Source of the DNA: an uncultured Micrococcales bacterium
Lineage (GTDB): Bacteria > Actinomycetota > Actinomycetes > S36-B12 > GCA-2699445
Direction of reading: 5' to 3'
Length of the DNA: 8,571 nt
Assembly: GCA_903915555.1 (NCBI GenBank)
Contig: CAIWTL010000660.1
Location: 1 to 8,571 of the forward strand
A program made the position numbers and the translations under genes. The notes beneath the pieces are model-generated. The model did not search any database and had not been told where the DNA came from. It worked only from the letters and a program-made list of their open reading frames with translations. Shown one piece after another: positions 1-6,171 of the stretch (position 1 is the first letter of the stretch; each line of letters starts with the position of its first letter).

Positions 1-1015
1 AGTTCTCCCGTCCCGACGCCTGCCACACCAGGTCACCGGTGGCGTCGACGTATCGGCGACCGAGATCGCGGTCCCCGGCAGCGGCTCTGGCCTTGAGGAG
101 CGCCTGGAACTCCCACGTCTGGGCCCAGCGCTCGTAGTACCCGACGTGGCTGTCCAGGGTCCTGACCAGCGCTCCCGCCTTGCCCTCGGGACGCAACGCC
201 GGATCGACCTCCCACAGCGGCCCCTCGGGCGTGCTCATCGTGCAGACACGCATGAGAGCGGTGGCCAGAGCCGCGCCGACCCGGACCGCGTCGGCGTCGG
301 AGTGCCGCTCGGGGTCCATGGGCGCCACGACGAAGATGACGTCGACGTCAGAGACGTAGTTCAGTTCCTCGGCGCCGCACTTGCCCATGGCGATGACAGC
401 CAGGCGGGCCACCTCAGCATCGGGTACCTCATACCGGGCTATGGCGAGGGCGCTCTCCAGGGCGGCGTCAGCCAGCTGCGACAGCCAGCGCACCACCTCG
501 TCGTAGTCGGCGACACCGGTCAGGTCGGCAGTGGCGATGGTCAGGAGAACGGCCCGATAGGCGCGACGCATCGCGGTCGCAGCCTCGGTCCCGCCGACGT
601 CGGCGACGGGGAACTCGGCCCGTGGGTCAGCGCCGACCGCCGCCAGCAGACGGCCCCGCATCTCCTGGGGGTGGGGAACGTCCTGCCGACCGGCCAGCAG
701 GCCCATGTCCTCGGGATGGCGCACCAGATGGTCGGCGAGGGCCTCCGATGTCCCGAGAACCGCGGCGGCGCCCTGCCTCAGGGGCGCATCGGCGGCGAGG
801 AGGGCGACGGTCCCGGCGGGGTCCGCGGCGGCGTCCACGACCCGGGACAGGCACAGCAGCGCCTGGTCGGGATCGGCAGCCTCCCCGACGGCTGTCACCA
901 CGGTGTCCGGGGCCTCGGCCATCGCGCCCGACGACAGCAGGGTCTCGGCGCGTTCCGGGTCGCGGAACCCGAGCCGGACGAGTTCCGCGGTGCGCGACCC
1001 GCGCGGGCGCCTCAC
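1..1015 (-). CDS. glnE: Bifunctional glutamine synthetase adenylyltransferase / deadenylylase, N-terminal part (partial)
   Basis: GlnE attaches AMP to, and removes it from, a tyrosine of the main glutamine synthetase, tuning ammonia assimilation to nitrogen supply in the cytoplasm. The window holds the first 338 residues; family members are roughly 950–1000 aa, so the C-terminal two thirds lie beyond base 1. The family signature MGKCGAEELNYVSDVDVIF is at about residues 210–228, with Asp223 and Asp225 as the metal-binding pair of the nucleotidyltransferase fold. Further conserved blocks are WEVDPALRPEGKAGALVR (268–285) and YYERWAQTWEFQALLKAR (293–310). The first ~110 residues are the less conserved helical lead-in. 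The start is a GTG at 1015–1013 that overlaps the glnA2 stop as GTGA. No Shine-Dalgarno is visible, so translation probably depends on coupling to glnA2. This part belongs to the N-terminal transferase-fold half of the protein. Family assignment is firm; start choice is good but rests on the overlap. Confidence 0.95.
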   Translation of the reverse strand, partial: MRRPRGSRTAELVRLGFRDPERAETLLSSGAMAEAPDTVVTAVGEAADPDQALLCLSRVVDAAADPAGTVALLAADAPLRQGAAAVLGTSEALADHLVRHPEDMGLLAGRQDVPHPQEMRGRLLAAVGADPRAEFPVADVGGTEAATAMRRAYRAVLLTIATADLTGVADYDEVVRWLSQLADAALESALAIARYEVPDAEVARLAVIAMGKCGAEELNYVSDVDVIFVVAPMDPERHSDADAVRVGAALATALMRVCTMSTPEGPLWEVDPALRPEGKAGALVRTLDSHVGYYERWAQTWEFQALLKARAAAGDRDLGRRYVDATGDLVWQASGREN

Positions 1016-2352
1016 AACAGCGGCAGGTATCGGTCGAGCTCGAACTGCGTCACCTGCTGGCGGTACTCCCGCCACTCGGCCCGCTTGTTGCGCAGCATGT
1101 AGTCGAAGACATGCTCACCCAGTGTCTCGGCGACCAACTCGCTCGACGCCATCGTGTCGACGGCCTGGCCCAGACTGCCCGGTAGCGGCTCCATGCCGAG
1201 CGCGCGCCGTTCCGCCTCGGTGAGCGACCAGACGTCGTCCTCGGCACCGGGCGGCAACTCATATCCCTCTTCGATCCCCTTGAGGCCGGCTGCCAGTACC
1301 ACGGCGAAGGCCAGATACGGATTGCAGGCGGGGTCGAGGGTCCGCAACTCCACCCGGGTGGAACCGCCCTTGTGCGGCTTGTACATGGGGACACGGAGCA
1401 TGGCCGAGCGGTTGTTGTGGCCCCACGTCACCCAGGCGGGCGCCTCACCGCCGCCCTGCAGGCGCTTGTAGGAGTTCACCCACTGGTTGGTGACAGCACT
1501 GATCTCGCGTGCGTGGGTCAGCACACCGGCCATGAAGGCCCGTCCGACCTTGGACAACTGGTACTGGGCCCCGGGTTCGTAGAACGCGTTGGTGTCGCCC
1601 TCGAACAGCGAGAAGTGAGTGTGCATACCGGAGCCGGCGTGATCTGGGAAGGGCTTCGGCATGAACGAGGCGACGACGCCGTGCTCCAGTGCCATCTCCT
1701 TGACGACAAGCCGGAAGGTCATGATGTTGTCGGCCGTGGTGAGGGCATCGGCGTAGCGCAGGTCGATCTCCTGTTGACCGGGAGCACCCTCGTGGTGGCT
1801 GAACTCCACCGAGATCCCCATCGATTCCAGCATCGTGATGGTCGAGCGCCGGAAGTCGTGGGCGACGCCGTGGGGCGCATTGTCGAAATAGCCGTACCGG
1901 TCGATCGGCTCGGGAGGCGGTCCACCGGGCTCATGCGGGGACGTGAACAGGAAGAACTCGATCTCGGGGTGCGTGTAGAAGGTGAAGCCGAGGTCGGCGG
2001 CCTTCGCGAGGGTGCGCTTCAGCACGAACCGGGGATCAGCCCAGGCGGGGCTGCCGTCGGGGGTCAGGATGTCGCAGAACATCCGCGCGGTCCCCCGGGA
2101 CTCCCCGCGCCACGGCAGGATCTGGAAGGTCGATGGGTCCGGTTTGACGATCATGTCGGCTTCCGAGACGCGCGCGAAACCCTGGATCGCGGAGCCGTCG
2201 AAACCGATGCCCTCCTCGAACGCCCCTTCGAGTTCCGCGGGCGCGACCGCGACCGACTTCAGGGTGCCGAGGACGTCGGTGAACCACAGTCGGATGAACC
2301 TGATGTCGCGCTCCTCGATGGTGCGCAAGACGTATTCGGTCTGCTTGTCCAT
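1012..2352 (-). CDS. glnA2: Type I glutamine synthetase, GlnA2 class (GSI-alpha-like)
   Basis: A GS-family ATP-dependent ligase of 446 aa that condenses glutamate with ammonia or another amine. Start ATG is at 2352; the family-typical opening MDKQTEYVLRTIEERDIRF supports it over the longer open frame reaching to 2874. Motifs in order: FDGSAIQGF (51–59), metal ligands in HPEIEFF (128–134), HHEGAPGQQE (186–195), GSGMHTHFSLF (240–250), flap KRLQGGGEAP (296–305, Glu303), NNRSAMLRVP (313–322) and ELRTLDPACNPY (335–346). The length and lack of the extra segment found in ~470–480 aa GSI-beta enzymes, together with YELPPGAEDDVW (364–375), fit mycobacterial and streptomycete GlnA2, not the main GlnA1. 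Streptomyces GlnA2 has been reported as a gamma-glutamylpolyamine synthetase (from memory), so this may serve polyamine use and not bulk ammonia assimilation. Residue 55 is Ala where the ammonium-site Ser sits in classical GS. It is followed by glnE with a 4-bp overlap and diverges from nadE. Confidence 0.95.
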   Translation of the reverse strand: MDKQTEYVLRTIEERDIRFIRLWFTDVLGTLKSVAVAPAELEGAFEEGIGFDGSAIQGFARVSEADMIVKPDPSTFQILPWRGESRGTARMFCDILTPDGSPAWADPRFVLKRTLAKAADLGFTFYTHPEIEFFLFTSPHEPGGPPPEPIDRYGYFDNAPHGVAHDFRRSTITMLESMGISVEFSHHEGAPGQQEIDLRYADALTTADNIMTFRLVVKEMALEHGVVASFMPKPFPDHAGSGMHTHFSLFEGDTNAFYEPGAQYQLSKVGRAFMAGVLTHAREISAVTNQWVNSYKRLQGGGEAPAWVTWGHNNRSAMLRVPMYKPHKGGSTRVELRTLDPACNPYLAFAVVLAAGLKGIEEGYELPPGAEDDVWSLTEAERRALGMEPLPGSLGQAVDTMASSELVAETLGEHVFDYMLRNKRAEWREYRQQVTQFELDRYLPLL

Positions 2353-2413
2353 GGCTCCATCTTGCCGTAGCCGGCCACCCCGCACGTCGTCGGTTGCGAT
2401 CCGGGGTCCCGGA

Positions 2414-2430
2414 CGTACACGCAACGTACG
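2414..2430. repeat. CGTAC repeat, candidate operator between glnA2 and nadE
   Basis: CGTAC at 2414–2418 pairs with GTACG at 2426–2430 as an inverted repeat around a 7-bp centre. Read as a direct repeat, CGTAC recurs at 2425–2429, exactly 11 bp on. GGAC (2411–2414) and GTCC (2431–2434) add outer complementarity. It overlaps the candidate glnA2 -10 box, a position where a bound repressor would block transcription. An 11-bp repeat of boxes ending in AC recalls GlnR sites, but the match to the GlnR consensus is poor. Function is inferred only. Confidence 0.25.
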
Positions 2431-2450
2431 GTCCGCAGGGTGATCGTCCA
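2423..2450 (-). promoter_or_regulatory. Candidate glnA2 promoter
   Basis: On the minus strand, TGGACG (2450–2445) matches 4 of 6 bases of the sigma70-type -35 box, and TACGTT (2428–2423) fits the TANNNT form of actinobacterial -10 boxes. The spacer is 16 bp. This would start the transcript near 2416 and leave a leader of roughly 60 bases. It is pattern matching by eye in GC-rich DNA, so confidence is low. Confidence 0.3.
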
Positions 2451-2476
2451 CAGGTCCGGGACGCACGCGGTACATT
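2447..2476 (+). promoter_or_regulatory. Candidate nadE promoter giving a leaderless transcript
   Basis: TACATT at 2471–2476 fits the TANNNT -10 form, and TCCACA at 2447–2452 matches 4 of 6 bases of the -35 consensus with an 18-bp spacer. The -10 box ends six bases before the GTG at 2483, so transcription would begin at or within a base or two of the start codon. The lack of any Shine-Dalgarno before that GTG agrees with leaderless translation, which is common in actinobacteria. Confidence 0.45.
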
Positions 2477-2482
2477 CCGCGT

Positions 2483-4213
2483 GTGTCACCGCTGACTGTC
2501 GCTCTCGCCCAGGTGAACCCGACGGTGGGTGACGTCGCGGGCAACTCGCGGATCGTGCTGGACACGTGCCGGCTGGCGGCCGGGGCCGGCGCCGGATTGG
2601 TCGTGTTCCCCGAGATGATGCTCACGGGATACCCGATCGAGGACCTTGCGCTGCGACACTCCTTCATCGCCGCGTCCCGAGCGGCCGGAGAGCAACTCGC
2701 GGTGGACCTGGCCGCGGAGGGGATGGGCGACCTGACGGTGGTCGTCGGCCTTCTCGATGGGACCGATGATGCAGATCCCGAACTCGGGGTCCCCCGGTAC
2801 CGGCCGGCGAACGCCGCCTGGGTCCTGCGCGCAGGTCGGGTCATCGGTCGGTATCGCAAGCACCATCTGCCCAACTACGGCGTCTTCGACGAGTACCGGT
2901 ATTTCGTGCCCGGAGACGGCCCGTGCCTGGTGGACGTCGGGGGCACGTCGGTCGCCGTGGCCGTGTGCGAGGACCTGTGGCAGGACGGCGGCCCGGTCGA
3001 GTGGGCGCGGGACGCGGGTGCCGACCTGCTGCTGGTGATCAACGGTTCCCCCTACGAGCGCGCGAAGGACGACGTCCGCCTGGACCTGTGTCGTCGACGT
3101 GCGGCCGAGGCCGGCTGCACCCTCGCCTACGTGAACATGGTGGGCGGGCAGGACGAACTCGTCTTCGACGGGGACTCGATGGTGGTGAGCGAGGACGGTC
3201 GACTGGTGGGTCGGGCGCCCCAGTTCGTCCCCTACCTCCTGGTCACGACCCTCCCGGCCGACCCGGCCGGAGAACCCGTCCGGAGTGACCGCTTCATCGA
3301 CGTGGCACTGCGGGGCGAGCCTGCACTCATCGTGGGGGACGGCACCGGATTCCCCTACCTGTCGCAGAACGCGGAGGTCTACGCCGCCCTGGTGACGGGC
3401 CTTCGGGACTACGTGCGCAAGAACGGCTTCGCGTCGGTGATCCTCGGTCTGTCCGGAGGCATCGACTCCGCCCTGGTGGCGGCGATCGCCTGCGACGCCC
3501 TCGGTGCAGGCAACGTGCACGGGGTGTCGATGCCGAGTGTCTACTCGTCGGAGCACTCGAAGAGCGATGCCGCCCTGACCGCTCAGCGGACGGGGCTGAA
3601 CTTCCGCACGGTCTCGATCGCTCCGATGGTCGGATCGTTCCAGGAGGCGCTGGGTCTCACCGGTCTCGCCGAGGAGAATCTGCAGGCCCGGGTTCGGGGT
3701 GTCACCCTCATGGGTCTGAGCAACGCGGAGGGGCACCTCGTCCTCGCGACCGGCAACAAGACGGAACTCGCCGTCGGCTATTCGACGATCTACGGAGACG
3801 CCGTCGGTGGCTTCGCCCCCATCAAGGACGTACCGAAGTCGGAGGTCTGGGCGTTGTCACGCTGGCGCAACACCGTGGCTGCCGCACGGGGCGAAGCCGA
3901 GCCGATCCCCGCCTCGAGCATCGAGAAACCACCGAGCGCGGAGTTGCGCCCGGGCCAGTTGGACAGCGATTCGCTGCCCGACTACGCGCTTCTCGACCGA
4001 CTGCTGGACCACTACGTGGAACTCGACCGCGGGGCGGCCTTCCTGGTGGACTCGGGCTTCGACCCCCACCTGGTGGAGCGCGTTCTGCGCATGACCGACC
4101 TGGCGGAGTACAAGCGGCGGCAGTATCCGCCGGGCACCAAGGTGAGCCTCAAGGCGTTCGGCCGCGACCGGCGGCTACCGATCACCAGCCGCTGGCGGGA
4201 GCGCGGGGTCTGA
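2483..4213 (+). CDS. nadE: Glutamine-dependent NAD+ synthetase
   Basis: NadE makes NAD+ from nicotinate adenine dinucleotide and ATP, the last step of NAD synthesis, using ammonia released from glutamine. The 576-aa protein has two domains. The N-terminal nitrilase-type glutaminase (about 1–270) carries a visible Glu-Lys-Cys triad: Glu44 in VFPEMMLTGYP, Lys126 in RYRKHHLPNYG and Cys162 in VAVCEDLWQDG. The C-terminal synthetase (about 290–576) has the pyrophosphatase loop GLSGGIDSALV (322–332), then LATGNKTELAVGYSTIYGD (421–439), the PIKDVPKSEVW segment (446–456) and the late family motif ELRPGQLDSDSLPDY (487–501). The start is GTG at 2483, because MSPLTVALAQVNPTVGD matches the usual family opening; no Shine-Dalgarno precedes it. 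It is shorter than the ~680-aa mycobacterial NadE and nearer the common bacterial form. Its 3' end overlaps the convergent transporter gene by 39 bp. Both domains look intact. Confidence 0.96.
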   Translation: MSPLTVALAQVNPTVGDVAGNSRIVLDTCRLAAGAGAGLVVFPEMMLTGYPIEDLALRHSFIAASRAAGEQLAVDLAAEGMGDLTVVVGLLDGTDDADPELGVPRYRPANAAWVLRAGRVIGRYRKHHLPNYGVFDEYRYFVPGDGPCLVDVGGTSVAVAVCEDLWQDGGPVEWARDAGADLLLVINGSPYERAKDDVRLDLCRRRAAEAGCTLAYVNMVGGQDELVFDGDSMVVSEDGRLVGRAPQFVPYLLVTTLPADPAGEPVRSDRFIDVALRGEPALIVGDGTGFPYLSQNAEVYAALVTGLRDYVRKNGFASVILGLSGGIDSALVAAIACDALGAGNVHGVSMPSVYSSEHSKSDAALTAQRTGLNFRTVSIAPMVGSFQEALGLTGLAEENLQARVRGVTLMGLSNAEGHLVLATGNKTELAVGYSTIYGDAVGGFAPIKDVPKSEVWALSRWRNTVAAARGEAEPIPASSIEKPPSAELRPGQLDSDSLPDYALLDRLLDHYVELDRGAAFLVDSGFDPHLVERVLRMTDLAEYKRRQYPPGTKVSLKAFGRDRRLPITSRWRERGV

Positions 4214-5938
4214 TTCCGCGGGTTGCCGGATCTCGTCGTGCTGCTCGGCAGCCACGGCGTCCAGGGTGGCCTCACCGTCCTCGTCCCATGTGTCGGGCGG
4301 GCTGGCGTCACCCTTGGCCGGCGGTTGGATGGCCGGCAGCAGGAAGCCCACCAGGACCGCGGCGACGATGACCACCGACGCGCTGAGGATCATGGTGACG
4401 TGGGAGGCATTGAGGAACGCCTCGAACGCGCCCTGCCGTAGCACTTCCAGTGCAGCGAGAGGGACGTCGCCCTGTTGCTCGACGGCGGTCAGGATCGCGT
4501 TGGTGGCCACCACGGACTGCTCCGCCTCGGCCACCGGGAACTGCGGCGGGACATCAGTGAACACCGGGGCCACGTTCTTCGCGTACTGCGTCCCGAGAAC
4601 GGTTCCGACGACCGCCACACCCAGCGCCCCCGACACCTGGCGAACCGTGTTCTGGACCGCGGAGCCGGCGCCGGCCCGCGCGAGCGGCAGAGTGTTCTGC
4701 ATCACGGAGGTCGCGGGGGCGACCACGTTGCCCATACCGAATCCGAAGAGGAAGAAGCCGGCGAGGACCAGCCAGATGTTGCTGTCCATCTGCAACTGGG
4801 TGAGCCCCACCAGTGCGATGGCGACAACGATGAGACCTCCTGTCATCACCTTCCGGTAGCCGAAGCGTTCGACCGTCTTCGCGCTGCGGGGCGCCGCGAT
4901 CAACTGACCGACGGCGAAAGGCAGGAAGGCCAGGCCCGCCTGCAGCGTGCTGTAGCCGCGCAGGATCTGGAAGTAGAAGGGCAGCGTGAAGGTGATCCCC
5001 ATGAGCGCGAAGAAGGCCAGGCTGACCGCCGACAGACTGACGGCGTATCCCCGGTTGCGGAAGAGGGTCACGTCGAAGGACTTGTGATCGCTGCGGCTCT
5101 CGTAGCGCAGGAAGATGATGAGGATGACGATGCCTGCGGCCATCGGCCCCAGAACCCAGACATCCACCCATGAGCCCACCGACGAGGCGTGGATGATGCC
5201 GTAGACCAGGGACACCAGTCCCACGAACGACAGCACCAGCCCCACCAGGTCGAGACGCTGCGGATGGGGGTTCCGGCTCTCCGGGACCACCCGCAGGATC
5301 CCGATGATGCCGATGATCACGATGGGGACGTTGATCAGGAAGACCGAGCCCCAGTCGTTCCCGGTCAGCCAACTCGACCATTCCGGATGCTCGAGGAGGA
5401 GGCCACCCAGTACGGGGCCCAGGGCGACCGCCGCACCGACCGCTCCCGCCCACGAGCCGATGGCGCGGCCCCGCTCGTGCGGGGGGAACACGACCGTGAT
5501 GATCGCGAGGGTCACCGGCATCACCGCGGCGCCACCGACCCCCATCAGCGCTCGACTGCTGATCAGCCACTCGGGGTTGGTGGCGAATGCCGACAGGGCA
5601 CTGGCGCAACCGAAGATCACGAGGCCGATGATGAGGATGCGTTTGCGTCCGTAGCGGTCACCCAGGACACCCCACGTGAACAGCAGCGCAGCGAAGACCA
5701 GGATGTAGGAGTCGATGGCCCACACCAACTCGCTCTGGGTGGCCTGAAGGTCCTTCTGGATCGTGGGCAGGGCGATGTTGAGGACGGTGTTGTCCAACAC
5801 CACGACCAGCAGGCTGACGACGAGGACGCCCAGGATGGCCCAACGCTTGGGGTGACCCTCCCCGCTGGTCATCCAGTCGTCCGTCCCCGCCGACGTCGTC
5901 TCGCCGGTGGCAGGGGACGGCGTGGTGGATTCCGACAT
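4175..5938 (-). CDS. MFS drug:proton antiporter, DHA2 (14-TMS) family
   Basis: An integral membrane exporter of 587 aa, probably driven by proton exchange, of the EmrB/QacA-like DHA2 family. Family marks are LDNTVLNIALP (48–58, motif D1 in helix 1), GVLGDRYGRKRI (90–101, motif A in the loop after helix 2) and GAVGAAVALGPVLGG (165–179, motif C, typical of antiporters). About 14 hydrophobic helices can be drawn, roughly from 33–50 through 515–536, with a larger loop at about 452–512 before the last helix. The hydrophilic N-terminus (1–30) and the acidic, Pro/Ala-rich C-terminal tail (about 540–587) should be cytoplasmic. ATG at 5938 is preferred over an in-frame GTG two codons upstream; GAG with a 5-base spacing is the only ribosome-site hint. 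Substrate cannot be told from sequence. No TetR- or MarR-type regulator sits beside it in this window. Its stop lies inside the end of nadE. Confidence 0.93.
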   Translation of the reverse strand: MSESTTPSPATGETTSAGTDDWMTSGEGHPKRWAILGVLVVSLLVVVLDNTVLNIALPTIQKDLQATQSELVWAIDSYILVFAALLFTWGVLGDRYGRKRILIIGLVIFGCASALSAFATNPEWLISSRALMGVGGAAVMPVTLAIITVVFPPHERGRAIGSWAGAVGAAVALGPVLGGLLLEHPEWSSWLTGNDWGSVFLINVPIVIIGIIGILRVVPESRNPHPQRLDLVGLVLSFVGLVSLVYGIIHASSVGSWVDVWVLGPMAAGIVILIIFLRYESRSDHKSFDVTLFRNRGYAVSLSAVSLAFFALMGITFTLPFYFQILRGYSTLQAGLAFLPFAVGQLIAAPRSAKTVERFGYRKVMTGGLIVVAIALVGLTQLQMDSNIWLVLAGFFLFGFGMGNVVAPATSVMQNTLPLARAGAGSAVQNTVRQVSGALGVAVVGTVLGTQYAKNVAPVFTDVPPQFPVAEAEQSVVATNAILTAVEQQGDVPLAALEVLRQGAFEAFLNASHVTMILSASVVIVAAVLVGFLLPAIQPPAKGDASPPDTWDEDGEATLDAVAAEQHDEIRQPAESDPALPPAAGDR

Positions 5939-5968
5939 GGGCACTCGATTCAGCGGGGGTGGGCACTC
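5938..5968 (-). repeat. 9-bp direct repeat GAGTGCCCA before the MFS gene
   Basis: On the minus strand GAGTGCCCA occurs at 5968–5960 and again at 5946–5938, where its last base is the A of the ATG start codon. The repeat period is 22 bp, about two helical turns, so a dimeric or tandem-bound regulator could contact both copies on the same DNA face. It lies between the possible -10 box and the start codon, where binding would block expression. Alternatively it is a chance or duplicated translation-start segment. Function is inferred. Confidence 0.4.
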
Positions 5969-6092
5969 ATGAGGCTACGCCACCGTTCCGCGTGGCCTCT
6001 CCCACGAGCAGGCATGTCCGGCGGCGGAATGCGTGGATCGGTGGGTCATGACGACGATGGGCACGACTACGGAATCCGGAGGTCTCTCGGCG

Positions 6093-6121
6093 TTTCGCAC
6101 GTGGTCCGGTCTGGGTATCAT
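6093..6121 (+). promoter_or_regulatory. Candidate panB promoter
   Basis: TATCAT at 6116–6121 is a good -10 match (5 of 6 to TATAAT). A weak -35 (TTTCGC, 6093–6098) lies 17 bp upstream. Transcription would start near 6128, leaving a leader of about 45 bases that includes the panB ribosome site. Confidence 0.4.
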
Positions 6122-6160
6122 GGTGCCGTCGCGGCGACCCGTGTGTGGCGTCGACGATTT

Positions 6161-6166
6161 GGAGGA
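6161..6166 (+). promoter_or_regulatory. panB ribosome binding site
   Basis: GGAGGA lies five bases before the ATG at 6172. It is the strongest Shine-Dalgarno in the window and decides the start against an in-frame GTG at 6145. Confidence 0.85.
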
Positions 6167-6171
6167 TCACC

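Larger units (their letters stand above)
2353..2482. promoter_or_regulatory. Divergent glnA2/nadE intergenic region
   Basis: These 130 bp separate the start codons of two divergent genes and must hold both promoters. The candidate -35 elements of the two promoters overlap near 2445–2452, so the genes may be expressed competitively or under joint control. A small repeat (see the CGTAC entry) lies on the glnA2 side. The glnA2 start has only GGAG two bases upstream of the ATG, which is a poor Shine-Dalgarno spacing. No small gene or terminator is seen here. Confidence 0.75.
5939..6171. promoter_or_regulatory. Divergent transporter/panB intergenic region
   Basis: A 233-bp stretch between divergent starts. 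It holds a 9-bp direct repeat at the transporter end, a possible minus-strand -10 box TAGCCT (5977–5972) without a convincing -35, and a candidate panB promoter with a clear Shine-Dalgarno at the other end. Short frames cross it on both strands, but none has a ribosome site or a recognisable protein, so I see no gene here. No riboswitch-like or terminator-like structure was recognised. Confidence 0.7.

Noticed and set aside
146..1102. Plus-strand 318-aa open frame opposite glnE
   Set aside because: It is antisense to conserved GlnE coding sequence, and its Gly/His/Arg-rich composition matches no family.
1372..2370. Plus-strand 332-aa open frame opposite glnA2
   Set aside because: It is fully antisense to a clear GS gene, its composition is typical of a high-GC shadow frame, and it has no recognisable domain.
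2353..2874. N-terminal extension of the glnA2 reading frame to 2874 (a 620-aa frame)
   Set aside because: The extra 174 residues are Arg/Ser/Pro-rich antisense to nadE, have no GS homology, and the normal GS N-terminus begins exactly at the ATG at 2352.
2486..3736. Minus-strand 416-aa open frame inside nadE
   Set aside because: It runs opposite both intact NadE domains; the His/Arg/Gly-rich product is a frame shadow.
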